Assembly (NCBI GenBank): GCA_018266095.1
Contig: JAFEBC010000013.1
Location: 1 to 8,339, forward strand
Reading direction: 5' to 3'
Source of the DNA: Deltaproteobacteria bacterium
Lineage (GTDB): Bacteria; Myxococcota; Myxococcia; Myxococcales; 40CM-4-68-19
Length of the DNA stretch: 8,339 bases
The translations under genes were made by a program, and so were the position numbers. The first letter of the stretch is position 1, and each line of letters opens with the position of its first letter. This document shows, piece after piece, positions 1 to 6,473 of the stretch. The notes beneath the pieces were generated by a model. The model made no database searches, was not told where the DNA came from, and worked only from the letters and a program-made list of their open reading frames with translations.

Positions 1-406
1 CCTGGCGGCGCCAGACGGTGAAGTACTTGCCGCTGCCAAACTTCTGCTCCTGGCCCTGCGCGTCCTTGCCGAGGATCTTCCAGGTGCCGGTGGTGAAGCC
101 GAGATCGCCTGTGACCTCGCCGTAGACGGGCACCCAGCGCAATTGGTTGCCACCGGCAAGCAATTTGCCGACGTTGTCCTTGTAGTGATCGCGGCCGTGC
201 ACGAGGCCCGCGCGCGTCCAGGTGGCCACGTTCTCCTCGAACCACGGGAGCCAGCCGTCGATGCCCTTGGCGGCGGTGTCGAGGTCGAACTGCTTGTCGG
301 CCTCCATGATCGCCGCGGTGTCGGCAGCGGGATCGTGGCGGACCTGCATGCCGGCGCATCCCACGGACGCGACGGCTAGGAGCGAAAACGCGACGGGAGA
401 GCGCAC
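1..406 (-). CDS. SnoaL/DUF4440-like putative lipoprotein (C-terminus beyond the left edge)
   Basis: The first 135 codons are visible. The product begins MRSPVAFSLLAVASVGC, a short hydrophobic leader ending in a cysteine at residue 17, so it is probably exported and perhaps lipidated; the lipobox (S-V-G-C) is weak because it lacks the usual Leu at -3. The mature part has the look of the NTF2-fold SnoaL/DUF4440 family: an N-terminal helix (IMEADKQFD, about 33-41), aromatic-rich helices (GWLPWFEENVATW), a GRDHYKDNV segment, then beta strands WVPVYGEVTGDLGFTTG and GKYFTVWRRQ, where DUF4440 proteins typically read YxxVWRK. The fold is inferred from these motifs; substrate and activity are unknown. 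The GTG start at 406 was chosen because GGAGG lies 5 bases upstream and because it adds a leader that the internal ATG at 349 would lose. It is separated from the upstream gene by 199 bases containing a palindrome, so it probably has its own promoter, though I see no convincing -35/-10 pair. Confidence 0.75.
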   Translation of the reverse strand, partial: MRSPVAFSLLAVASVGCAGMQVRHDPAADTAAIMEADKQFDLDTAAKGIDGWLPWFEENVATWTRAGLVHGRDHYKDNVGKLLAGGNQLRWVPVYGEVTGDLGFTTGTWKILGKDAQGQEQKFGSGKYFTVWRRQ

Positions 407-411
407 GAAGG

Positions 412-416
412 CCTCC
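412..416 (-). promoter_or_regulatory. Ribosome binding site deciding the GTG start of the lipoprotein gene
   Basis: On the minus strand GGAGG (416 to 412) is followed by a 5-base spacer CCTTC and then GTG at 406. This near-consensus Shine-Dalgarno site supports GTG over the internal ATG at 349, which has no comparable site and would remove the signal peptide. Confidence 0.7.
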
Positions 417-493
417 GAAGCAACGGGTTGCGGCTTGGACTTAGCAGAACCCGTGCCGCTCCAAGATCGTGCCGGTCGTGCTCGCGCGGAGAT

Positions 494-563
494 TCACCGC
501 AGAGACGCCGAAACGGAGAAGATCTGAGCCTCAAGATTCTGCGCTTCAGCGCCTCTGCGGTGA
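494..563. repeat. Long imperfect palindrome (REP-like hairpin) in the intergenic gap
   Basis: Arms 494-520 and 537-563 are inverted copies: the outer 11 bases (TCACCGCAGAG / CTCTGCGGTGA) pair perfectly and 23 of 27 positions are complementary, around a 16-base loop. As minus-strand RNA three of the four mismatches (505/552, 509/548, 513/544) become G-U wobbles, leaving only 516/541 unpaired. No U-run follows on the minus strand, so it is not a canonical intrinsic terminator. It lies between the stop of the chalcone-isomerase-like gene (606) and the start of the lipoprotein gene (406). It could be a dispersed REP-type element, an mRNA 3'-end stabiliser or an unconventional terminator. The rest of the 407-605 gap shows nothing I can name. 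Confidence 0.75.
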
Positions 564-605
564 GTGATCGGGCGTGCAATCCAGCCCGATCGCGCACCGA
601 AGCTC

Positions 606-1163
606 CTAGTCCTCGATGCCGAGCATGCCGTTCTTCAGCCCCTCGCTCACCGGCTCCTTGCCCAGCCACACCGAGAAGAGCGAATCCGCGAAGTCCTTGC
701 CCTCGATGGGCTCGAGATCCTTGCCGTCCGCGGTCTGGATGCTCGTGCCCTTGCCGGGCGCGTACGTGATCGAGAGCTTCTCGCCTTCCTTGAGATCGCG
801 GATGCCGGCGACGAACTTGTCCAGGCGCGCCTGCAGCTTGGGCATGTTCGCGCCCGCGCTCTTCTCGAAGCCCTCCTTGATGGCGTCGATGATCTTCTCC
901 TTCGCCAGGTCGCGCAGCATCGCCATCTCCACGCGGCGCATGCTGTCGGCGGCGAGGATCGCGTTCGCGTCCTTGGTGGTGTTCTCGAGGTAGAGGCTCG
1001 CGACGTACACCTTGAAGATCGCCTTCTTGCGCAGGCCCATGCCGTTCAGCTTCAGCTCCTTGTCGCCGACCTTGAGCGTCTCGGGCGAGTTCACGCCGTG
1101 CAGCTCCTTGGCGGCGGCGGGCAGGGCGAGGGCGAGCAGCAGGGCAGCGACGAGCGTCTTCAT
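606..1163 (-). CDS. Secreted chalcone-isomerase-like protein (Chalcone_3 type)
   Basis: The gene encodes 185 residues. Residues 1-18 are a clear signal peptide (MKTLVAALLLALALPAAA with an A-A-A cleavage site), so the protein is periplasmic. The mature part matches the bacterial chalcone-isomerase-like family: GVNSPETLKVGDKELKLNG at 23-41, then GMGLRKKAIFKVYVASLYL at 41-59, the segment RRVEMAMLRDLAKEKI at 76-91, and the C-terminal block GKDFADSLFSVWLGKEPVS at 155-173. Plant relatives isomerise chalcones or bind fatty acids; bacterial members of this class have no assigned reaction, and enzymatic chalcone isomerisation should not be assumed. The ATG at 1163 was chosen because GGAG lies 6 bases upstream (1170-1173) and the signal peptide starts there; a longer in-frame opening to 1319 would bury the signal peptide behind shadow sequence from the neighbouring gene. 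It lies 52 bases after the ATPase pair and is probably co-transcribed with it. Confidence 0.88.
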   Translation of the reverse strand: MKTLVAALLLALALPAAAKELHGVNSPETLKVGDKELKLNGMGLRKKAIFKVYVASLYLENTTKDANAILAADSMRRVEMAMLRDLAKEKIIDAIKEGFEKSAGANMPKLQARLDKFVAGIRDLKEGEKLSITYAPGKGTSIQTADGKDLEPIEGKDFADSLFSVWLGKEPVSEGLKNGMLGIED

Positions 1164-1215
1164 GTGGGGCTCCGAGGTGGGTTCCGGCGTGTTGTTGAAG
1201 GTCCGACGAAGGACT

Positions 1216-2349
1216 CTACACGGACGGGCGCTCGGGGAGCAGTCCCTGCGCGAGCTGGTGCAGACCGGAGAGGTCCTCGACGGCGTCGCCCAGGTGCGGC
1301 GCGGCCACGGCGAGGCCATGCGCGCCCGCGCGTGATCGCAGCTCGTCCAGCACCTGCGCGTCGGCGATGGCCTGCGAGCGTTCGCGATCCGCGAGCGGCT
1401 TCAGCTTGTCGAGCGAGGCCTGCGAGACCTCTGCGTCGTGCGTGAGCTCGGACGGGTGCGGCAGCGTGGCGGCGCGCGCGTGCGAGCGGTTGAGCACGAA
1501 GCCCTTGAAGGGCAGGGCGCGGCCTTCGATCTGCGTGCGGAAGAAGTGCGCCTCGTGCAGCGCGGCGGTCTCCGGCGAGCTCACCAGGAGGAACGCGGCC
1601 TGATCGGAGCCGAGCAGCGCGCGGACGCCCTCGGTGTGCGCGCGGATGGCGCTGAACATGCCGCTGAAGGCGCCCAGGAAGATCTGCAACTCCTGCACGA
1701 ACGTCTCGCCGAACATGCGCACGAACACGCTCGACACGAGGCGGCCCGCGCGACGCAACAGGCCGCCGCCCTCGCGCGGGAGGAACATCTGCACGATGCC
1801 CTCGTCGAGGAAGCGCGAGAGCCGTCCGGGCGCGTCGAGGAAGTCGAGCGCGTTGCGCGAAGGAGGCGTGTCGAGGACGATCAGATCGTAGGCTTGGTTC
1901 TCGGCGAAGGTGTGCAGCGCCTCGGCGGCCGTGTACTCCTGCATGCCCGCGACGAGCTCCGTCAGGTGGCGATAGAGGCGCGTGTCGAGGATGGCCTTGG
2001 CCTTCTCGGGCGGAGCGAGCTTCTTCACCAGGTTCTCGAACACGATGCGCGGGTCGAGCATCCACGCGTCGAGCGCGCCGCCGGGACGCACGCCCGCTTT
2101 GCGCAGGAGCTCCTCCGGAACGCGGGTGGGCGCGTCTGCGTGCGGCGGGATGCCGAGGGCTTCGGCCAGGCGGCGCGCGGGGTCGACCGTGAGCACCAGC
2201 ACGCGGCGTCCGCGATCCGCCGCGGCCAAGGCCAGCGCGGCCGAGGTGGTGGTCTTGCCCACGCCGCCCGCGCCGCAGAGCACGATCACGCGCTTGTCGC
2301 GCAGGAGCGCAGCGAGACGATCGCTCGACGGATCCGGGGACGTGCTCAT
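1216..2349 (-). CDS. ArsA/Get3-like ATPase, subunit 1 (GAGGVGKTT type)
   Basis: The gene encodes 377 residues of the SIMIBI-class ArsA/Get3 family. The P-loop GAGGVGKTT is at 26-34, the switch I aspartate in LTVDPARR at 53-60, switch II as DTPPSRNALDFLDAP at 160-174, and a nucleotide-base loop FVLNR at 284-288. The lysine that opens the family's deviant Walker A (GKGG) is alanine here, while the switch I Asp56 is kept. The only cysteine (residue 25) is next to the P-loop, so the arsenite-binding cysteines of ArsA and the zinc CxxC of Get3 are absent; no ars gene is nearby, and an arsenite pump role is unlikely. The start ATG overlaps the stop of the preceding ATPase gene by 4 bases (ATGA), indicating translational coupling and probable heterodimer formation. 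From memory, the arrangement resembles the mycobacterial Rv3679/Rv3680 (BagA/BagB) pair. The protein has no membrane segment and is cytoplasmic. Its client or substrate is unknown. Confidence 0.9.
   Translation of the reverse strand: MSTSPDPSSDRLAALLRDKRVIVLCGAGGVGKTTTSAALALAAADRGRRVLVLTVDPARRLAEALGIPPHADAPTRVPEELLRKAGVRPGGALDAWMLDPRIVFENLVKKLAPPEKAKAILDTRLYRHLTELVAGMQEYTAAEALHTFAENQAYDLIVLDTPPSRNALDFLDAPGRLSRFLDEGIVQMFLPREGGGLLRRAGRLVSSVFVRMFGETFVQELQIFLGAFSGMFSAIRAHTEGVRALLGSDQAAFLLVSSPETAALHEAHFFRTQIEGRALPFKGFVLNRSHARAATLPHPSELTHDAEVSQASLDKLKPLADRERSQAIADAQVLDELRSRAGAHGLAVAAPHLGDAVEDLSGLHQLAQGLLPERPSV
2346..2349 (-). promoter_or_regulatory. ATGA start/stop overlap coupling the two ATPase genes
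   Basis: Read on the minus strand, 2349-2346 is ATGA: TGA ends subunit 2 and ATG begins subunit 1. Such overlaps favour reinitiation by the same ribosome and therefore near-equal synthesis, as expected for subunits of one complex. Confidence 0.85.
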
Positions 2350-3293
2350 CGCGCCTGGGCCAGATCGTGCGCGATCGCCGAGACCAGCTCGCGGCCGCGC
2401 GTCTCGCGCTCGGGGACCATGAGCACGCTGCCCACGGCCGCCTCCAGCCGCGCGAGGGCCGCGCGTGCGCGCTCGAGCCGCTGCAGCGTGCGCGCGCCCA
2501 ACATCGGCAGCGTGCGCGTCCAGTTTGAGAGGGCCGAGCGCTCGGCGGGCGTGAAGGGATCGTGCGGCACGAGGTTCGCCACCACGCCGTGCACGGTGAG
2601 GTTGCTCTGCGCGAGGCCCTTGGCCAGCTCCAGCGCCTCGGTCACCGGCAGCGATTCAGGCAGCGTGGTGACGACGGCGCGCGTGTGCTTGGGATCGTGG
2701 AGCAGCGCGATCCCTTCCCGTGCGGCGCGGCCGATCGGACCCCCGGGGATGATGCGCAGGAGCACCTGCGGCAGCGACGCGAAGGCCAGGGCGTGACCCG
2801 TGGCGGGCGCGTCCAGCACCACGAGATCGTAGAGCGGCACGTGCTTCTTCTGCTCGGCGCGCACGAGCTGGAGCCCGCGGTAGAGGATGCCCAGCTCGGC
2901 GAAGGCCGGCGCCGCGGAGAGGAAGCGGCGCAGCGGCTCGGCCTTCATGGCGCGGTCGGCGAGAAAGCCGAGCGGCAACACGTCGCGCAGGAACGCCCGG
3001 TGACCAGCCTCCGGCGTGAGCAGCACGGTCCACAGATTCGGCCCGGCAGGCACTGGCTCGATGCTGCCGGCCTGTCCCTCCTCGCCGAGCGCCGCGCGCA
3101 GCGGAGAGCGGGCCTCGGGCTCCGGACCGACCTCCGCGAGCAGCACGCGCTTGCCCAAGGACGCCGCCACCTGCGCCAGCGCCGCCGCCAGCGTGGTCTT
3201 CCCCGTGCCGCCCTTCCCCGTGACGATGACGAAGCGCGCCGAGAGGAGCTCCTGCATGCGCGGGCCGAGCATGTCTGTGGACAGCGAAGACAT
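2346..3293 (-). CDS. ArsA/Get3-like ATPase, subunit 2 (GKGGTGKTT type)
   Basis: The gene encodes 315 residues. The complete deviant Walker A GKGGTGKTT is at 26-34 with its signature lysine (Lys27), switch II is DAPATGHALAF at 161-171, and GVVANLVPHD at 236-245 is the likely base-binding loop. At switch I, where the family has D-P-A, it reads LLAEVGPEPEA (51-61): the catalytic aspartate position is Gly56. There are no cysteines from the chosen start, so metalloid or zinc binding is excluded. The start was placed at ATG 3293, which has AGGTGAGGG (3303-3295) just upstream; a GTG at 3329 in the same frame has no such site and adds an unconserved-looking MHCGPPTDTGEG extension. Its stop overlaps the next ATPase's ATG (ATGA, 2346-2349). 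An 89-base gap separates it from the kinase stop, where an internal promoter could lie but none is obvious. Confidence 0.88.
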   Translation of the reverse strand: MSSLSTDMLGPRMQELLSARFVIVTGKGGTGKTTLAAALAQVAASLGKRVLLAEVGPEPEARSPLRAALGEEGQAGSIEPVPAGPNLWTVLLTPEAGHRAFLRDVLPLGFLADRAMKAEPLRRFLSAAPAFAELGILYRGLQLVRAEQKKHVPLYDLVVLDAPATGHALAFASLPQVLLRIIPGGPIGRAAREGIALLHDPKHTRAVVTTLPESLPVTEALELAKGLAQSNLTVHGVVANLVPHDPFTPAERSALSNWTRTLPMLGARTLQRLERARAALARLEAAVGSVLMVPERETRGRELVSAIAHDLAQAR

Positions 3294-3294
3294 T

Positions 3295-3303
3295 CCCTCA
3301 CCT
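3295..3303 (-). promoter_or_regulatory. Ribosome binding site deciding the ATG start of ATPase subunit 2
   Basis: Minus-strand AGGTGAGGG ends one base before ATG 3293. AGG at 3303-3301 is 7 bases from the start and GAGGG is closer still. The alternative GTG at 3329 and the internal ATGs at 3272 and 3257 have no purine-rich site, so 3293 is preferred. Confidence 0.5.
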
Positions 3304-3382
3304 GTATCCGTCGGCGGACCACAATGCACGTTCTTGGGCGCGCGACGGCGTCCACGATCGCAGGCAACCTGTCACGGCCGCG

Positions 3383-6300
3383 TCACGGCTGCTTCTCCAA
3401 GGCCGCGCACTCGGCGAAGAGCGCGCTCCAGTCCACGAGCTGCTGGCCGCGCTCCTTGGCCGCGTCGAGGGCCCGCCGCGCACCCTTGAGCTCGTCGCCG
3501 ACGGGGAAGCCCTCGGCGCGCAGCCACTCGGCCTTCCACAGGTGCAGCCGGCCTCGCGTCAGGATGACCCGCGGCGCGTCGTCCGGCAGCGCGCGGTCGA
3601 GCGTGTGCGCGGCCCGCAGGAACCACTCGCCCGCCAAGAGCTTGCGCTGGGCCAGCACCCGCGCGCGCTGCAGCTCGAGCTCGCCCTTCAAGAGGAGCGC
3701 ACGGCCTGGCGCGCGCCATCCCTCGAGCGCCAGCTCCACGCTCGACACGCCGTGGTCGAGGAGCTGCTCCGCGCCGGTCGCCTTCCTGGTCGCCAGCGCG
3801 CGCGCCGCCAGCAGGTCGAGGCGCGCCGACAGGAGCAGCGCCTGCCGCGCCAGCGGACCCGAGCGCGGCGAGGTCTCCATCGCCGCGCGGGCCTCGGTGA
3901 TCTCCTTCGTCGGGTCGCGCCCCGAGAGCTGCTCCTGGCGTGCGCGCAGCCAATGCAGCCGCGCCACGTCGATGGCCACCTCGCCCGCCCGGCCCGCGCC
4001 CGTGAGGCGTCCCAGGAGATCCGCCGCCTCGGTGAACGTCGCCGTCGCGTCGGCGCCCACCTCGAGCTGCCACTCCGCCCGTTGCAGGTCGGTGCGCGCG
4101 AGGCCGATCTGCGTGGAGGTCTCGGAGAGGCCGGCTTGCCGCCAGGCCCTCTGTGCGTCGTCCAGCGCGGCCAGCGGATCCACGCCGCGCTCGGCCTGCC
4201 ATCGCGCCTGGAGCTGCCGCACCCGGCCGAGGTCGGCCTGCGGCACCAGATAGAGCGGATCCATCGCGAAGGCCCGCGTGAGGAGCTGCGCGGCGCGCTC
4301 GAGCGAGCCGGTCGGGTCGCGCGCCTGGTCGAAGAGGTTCTGCGCGCGCTCGCCCATCGCCGTGCCGAGCTGGCTGGCGAGCTGGACGTTCTCCGGCTCG
4401 AGCTCGAACGCGCGCTGCAGCTCGTCGATCGACTTCTCCAGCGCAGGCCCCGGATCGCGGCCTTCCTGGTCTTCGATGCGCGACAGACGGTGCAGCGCCA
4501 AGCCGCGCACGAGGTGCGCCGCCGCCGACTGCGGATCGAGCGCGAGCGCGTGCTTGGCGTCCTGGCCCGCGCTCACGAGCTCGTCGGCCTCCTCGGGCTT
4601 GCCCACGCGCTGCAGCGCTTCGGCCCAGGTCCGGTGCGCGCCCGCGAGCTGCACCCACGAGTTCACGCGGTTGGGCGCCGCGGTGACCGCGTTGTGGCAC
4701 GCCGTGAACATCTCCTGCGGCGCCTCCGCCGAGCGGTACGAGGGCTGCGCGACCACGTCCATCCACAGGCCGCACAGCTCGCTCCACGCGCGCGGATCGC
4801 TGCGCCCGATCTGCACGGCGATCTCCAGCGGCTCCTGTGCTTCACGGAACTCGGCGTCGGCGCCCGCCTCGTCGCCCGCGGCGCGCTTGCGCTGACCGCG
4901 CTCACGAGCGATGCGGCCGAGCAGGAGCCTCCCCTCATACAACCAGGGCGCGCGCAAGATGGCCTCCTTCGCCATCGCCTCGGCGCCGTCGAGATCCTCA
5001 TCGCAGAAGCGCAGCAGCGCCTCGACATATTCGGCCGGCTCGGTGGTCGCGCCCGCGCCCTCGCGCAGCGCCGCCATCGCTGGCTCGCGCAGGCTCTTCA
5101 TCAGCTCCTTCTTCTTGCGCTGCCGCAGCGCCGGATCCTCGAGGCGCGCGTTGTCGCGCAGCGCGGTCTCGTAGAGGTCCACCAGCGCGCGGCCCAGGCC
5201 CGTGGCCGTCTCCGGCGTGGTGTAGCCCGCGTCCCAGGCCTTCTGGAAGGCGTCGCGCGCGCGCTCGGTCTCTCCCAGCGCCAGGTAGCCGCGGCCCAGC
5301 GCGTAGTTGCCCGGGCCCAGGCCTTCGCGGCCCAGGAGCAACATCTCGCGATCCAGGCGCGCCATGCGCGTGCGCACCTTGTTCTCCTCCGCGGTGGTGT
5401 CGTGCAGCGGCAGGATGAGCGCGAGGCTCATCGCGCCCTCGATCTCCTTCACGTCCTGCCCGAAGCGCGCGGCCACCTCGCGGGCCTTGCTGCGCGTGCG
5501 CCAGAACGTCGCCTGCGCCAGGCCGCCGAGCAGCAGCAGCACCAGCGGCACCGCGATGGCGATGGGATGCCGGCCCACGAAGCGCCGCAGCCGGTACGTC
5601 AGGCTCGGCGGCCGCGCGAGGATGGCCGCGCCGTCGAGCCAACGCTGCAAGTCGTCCGCGAGTGCGCGCGCGGAGTCGTAGCGGCGCCGCTGATCCCGCT
5701 CCATGCACTTGCCCACGATCACCGCGAGGTCGCGCGGGAGCGCCGGCTGACGCTTGAGGATCGGGATGGGCGAGCCCGCCAGCACCTGGTTCAGGATGTC
5801 GTACGCGTTGCCCTCGAACGGCATCATCCCCGAGAGCACCTCGTAGAGCATCGCGCCCAGGCCGTACACGTCGGTGCGGCGATCGATGAGCGAGGTCTCG
5901 CCGCGCGCCTGCTCGGGCGCCATGTACTGCGGCGTGCCCACCACCGAGCCCGTGCGCGTCTCCAGCGAATCGGTGGCCTCGCGCGCGAGGCCGAAGTCGG
6001 TCACGCATGCCTTGAACCCGCCCTCGGGCTGCGGCTCCATCAGCACGTTCGAGGGCTTGAGATCGCGGTGGATGACACCGTTGCGGTTGGCCTCGTGCAC
6101 GGCCTCGGAGATGTTCTTCACCGCCTTGACGCGCTGCTCGAGCGAGAGCGTCTGCGCGACATCCGACAGCGTCTTGCCCGAGATGAGCTGCATGACGATG
6201 AACGGCTCGCCCAGCTCGTCCCAGCCGACCTCGTAGATGCGGCACACGTGCGGATGCTCGACGCGCGCCTGCGCTTGCGCCTCCTGCACCAGCTTGGAGG

Positions 6301-6466
6301 TGGCCTTCGCGCCGACCGCGTTGAGCGTCTTGATGGCCACGTCGCGCTTGAGCCGCGTGTCGTACGCGTGCCACACGCGGCCCATGCCTCCGCTGCCGAG
6401 CACGTCGAGCAGCTCGTAGCGTTCTGCGATGGTGCGCCGCGCGCGCGGGATGGTGGTGTCGCTCAT
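3383..6466 (-). CDS. Transmembrane Ser/Thr protein kinase with TPR-like repeat tail
   Basis: The gene encodes 1027 residues. The N-terminal Hanks-type kinase (about 17-280) is intact: Gly loop GSGGMG 24-29, VAIK with Lys46, alpha-C Glu62, catalytic loop HRDLKPSN 133-140, DFG 157-159, activation loop with several Ser/Thr, GTPQYMAPE 177-185 and DVYGLG 199-204. A juxtamembrane stretch (ARPPSLTYRLRRFVGRHP, 284-301) leads into one hydrophobic span at about 302-319. Residues 330-525 are helical, and 525-1027 form about eleven helical-hairpin units of 43-48 residues, TPR-like but longer than the 34-residue norm. By the usual topology the kinase is cytoplasmic and the repeat domain is outside the inner membrane, suggesting that the repeats sense or bind a partner whose presence is signalled by phosphorylation. 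The ligand is not predictable. It starts 7 bases after the Mur ligase stop, with GAAGGGG just upstream of the ATG, so it is probably co-transcribed with that gene. A long plus-strand opening over the same bases is a codon-bias shadow. Confidence 0.95.
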   Translation of the reverse strand: MSDTTIPRARRTIAERYELLDVLGSGGMGRVWHAYDTRLKRDVAIKTLNAVGAKATSKLVQEAQAQARVEHPHVCRIYEVGWDELGEPFIVMQLISGKTLSDVAQTLSLEQRVKAVKNISEAVHEANRNGVIHRDLKPSNVLMEPQPEGGFKACVTDFGLAREATDSLETRTGSVVGTPQYMAPEQARGETSLIDRRTDVYGLGAMLYEVLSGMMPFEGNAYDILNQVLAGSPIPILKRQPALPRDLAVIVGKCMERDQRRRYDSARALADDLQRWLDGAAILARPPSLTYRLRRFVGRHPIAIAVPLVLLLLGGLAQATFWRTRSKAREVAARFGQDVKEIEGAMSLALILPLHDTTAEENKVRTRMARLDREMLLLGREGLGPGNYALGRGYLALGETERARDAFQKAWDAGYTTPETATGLGRALVDLYETALRDNARLEDPALRQRKKKELMKSLREPAMAALREGAGATTEPAEYVEALLRFCDEDLDGAEAMAKEAILRAPWLYEGRLLLGRIARERGQRKRAAGDEAGADAEFREAQEPLEIAVQIGRSDPRAWSELCGLWMDVVAQPSYRSAEAPQEMFTACHNAVTAAPNRVNSWVQLAGAHRTWAEALQRVGKPEEADELVSAGQDAKHALALDPQSAAAHLVRGLALHRLSRIEDQEGRDPGPALEKSIDELQRAFELEPENVQLASQLGTAMGERAQNLFDQARDPTGSLERAAQLLTRAFAMDPLYLVPQADLGRVRQLQARWQAERGVDPLAALDDAQRAWRQAGLSETSTQIGLARTDLQRAEWQLEVGADATATFTEAADLLGRLTGAGRAGEVAIDVARLHWLRARQEQLSGRDPTKEITEARAAMETSPRSGPLARQALLLSARLDLLAARALATRKATGAEQLLDHGVSSVELALEGWRAPGRALLLKGELELQRARVLAQRKLLAGEWFLRAAHTLDRALPDDAPRVILTRGRLHLWKAEWLRAEGFPVGDELKGARRALDAAKERGQQLVDWSALFAECAALEKQP

Positions 6467-6473
6467 GGCCCCT

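Noticed and set aside
431..470. Possible -35/-10 promoter for the lipoprotein gene on the minus strand
   Set aside because: The best candidate, TTGGAG followed 15 bases later by TAAGTC, matches the consensus poorly in both boxes and in spacing.
494..563. Intrinsic terminator
   Set aside because: The hairpin is strong, but no run of U follows on the minus strand, and the loop and arms are longer than usual for a terminator.
1164..1319. N-terminal extension of the chalcone-isomerase-like gene to an upstream start
   Set aside because: The extension overlaps the coding end of the ATPase gene in another frame and would place about 50 residues before a textbook signal peptide; GGAG lies just before the ATG at 1163.
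564..1445. A 293-codon plus-strand open frame over the chalcone-isomerase-like gene
   Set aside because: It shows no domain and no credible ribosome binding site, while the minus strand has a signal peptide and family motifs.
1438..2796. A 452-codon plus-strand open frame across both ATPase genes
   Set aside because: It is low-complexity Arg/Ala/Glu/His sequence crossing the boundary between two genes with clear P-loops on the other strand; a codon-bias shadow.
1216..3293. Arsenite efflux ATPase (ArsA) function for the pair
   Set aside because: The metalloid-binding cysteines are absent in both proteins and no arsB, arsD, arsR or arsC gene is visible, so only family membership is claimed.
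3371..3389. Short direct repeat GTCACGGC at 3371 and 3382 near the kinase stop
   Set aside because: Two 8-base copies, one overlapping the stop codon, are too short and too few in GC-rich DNA to be called an operator or attachment site.
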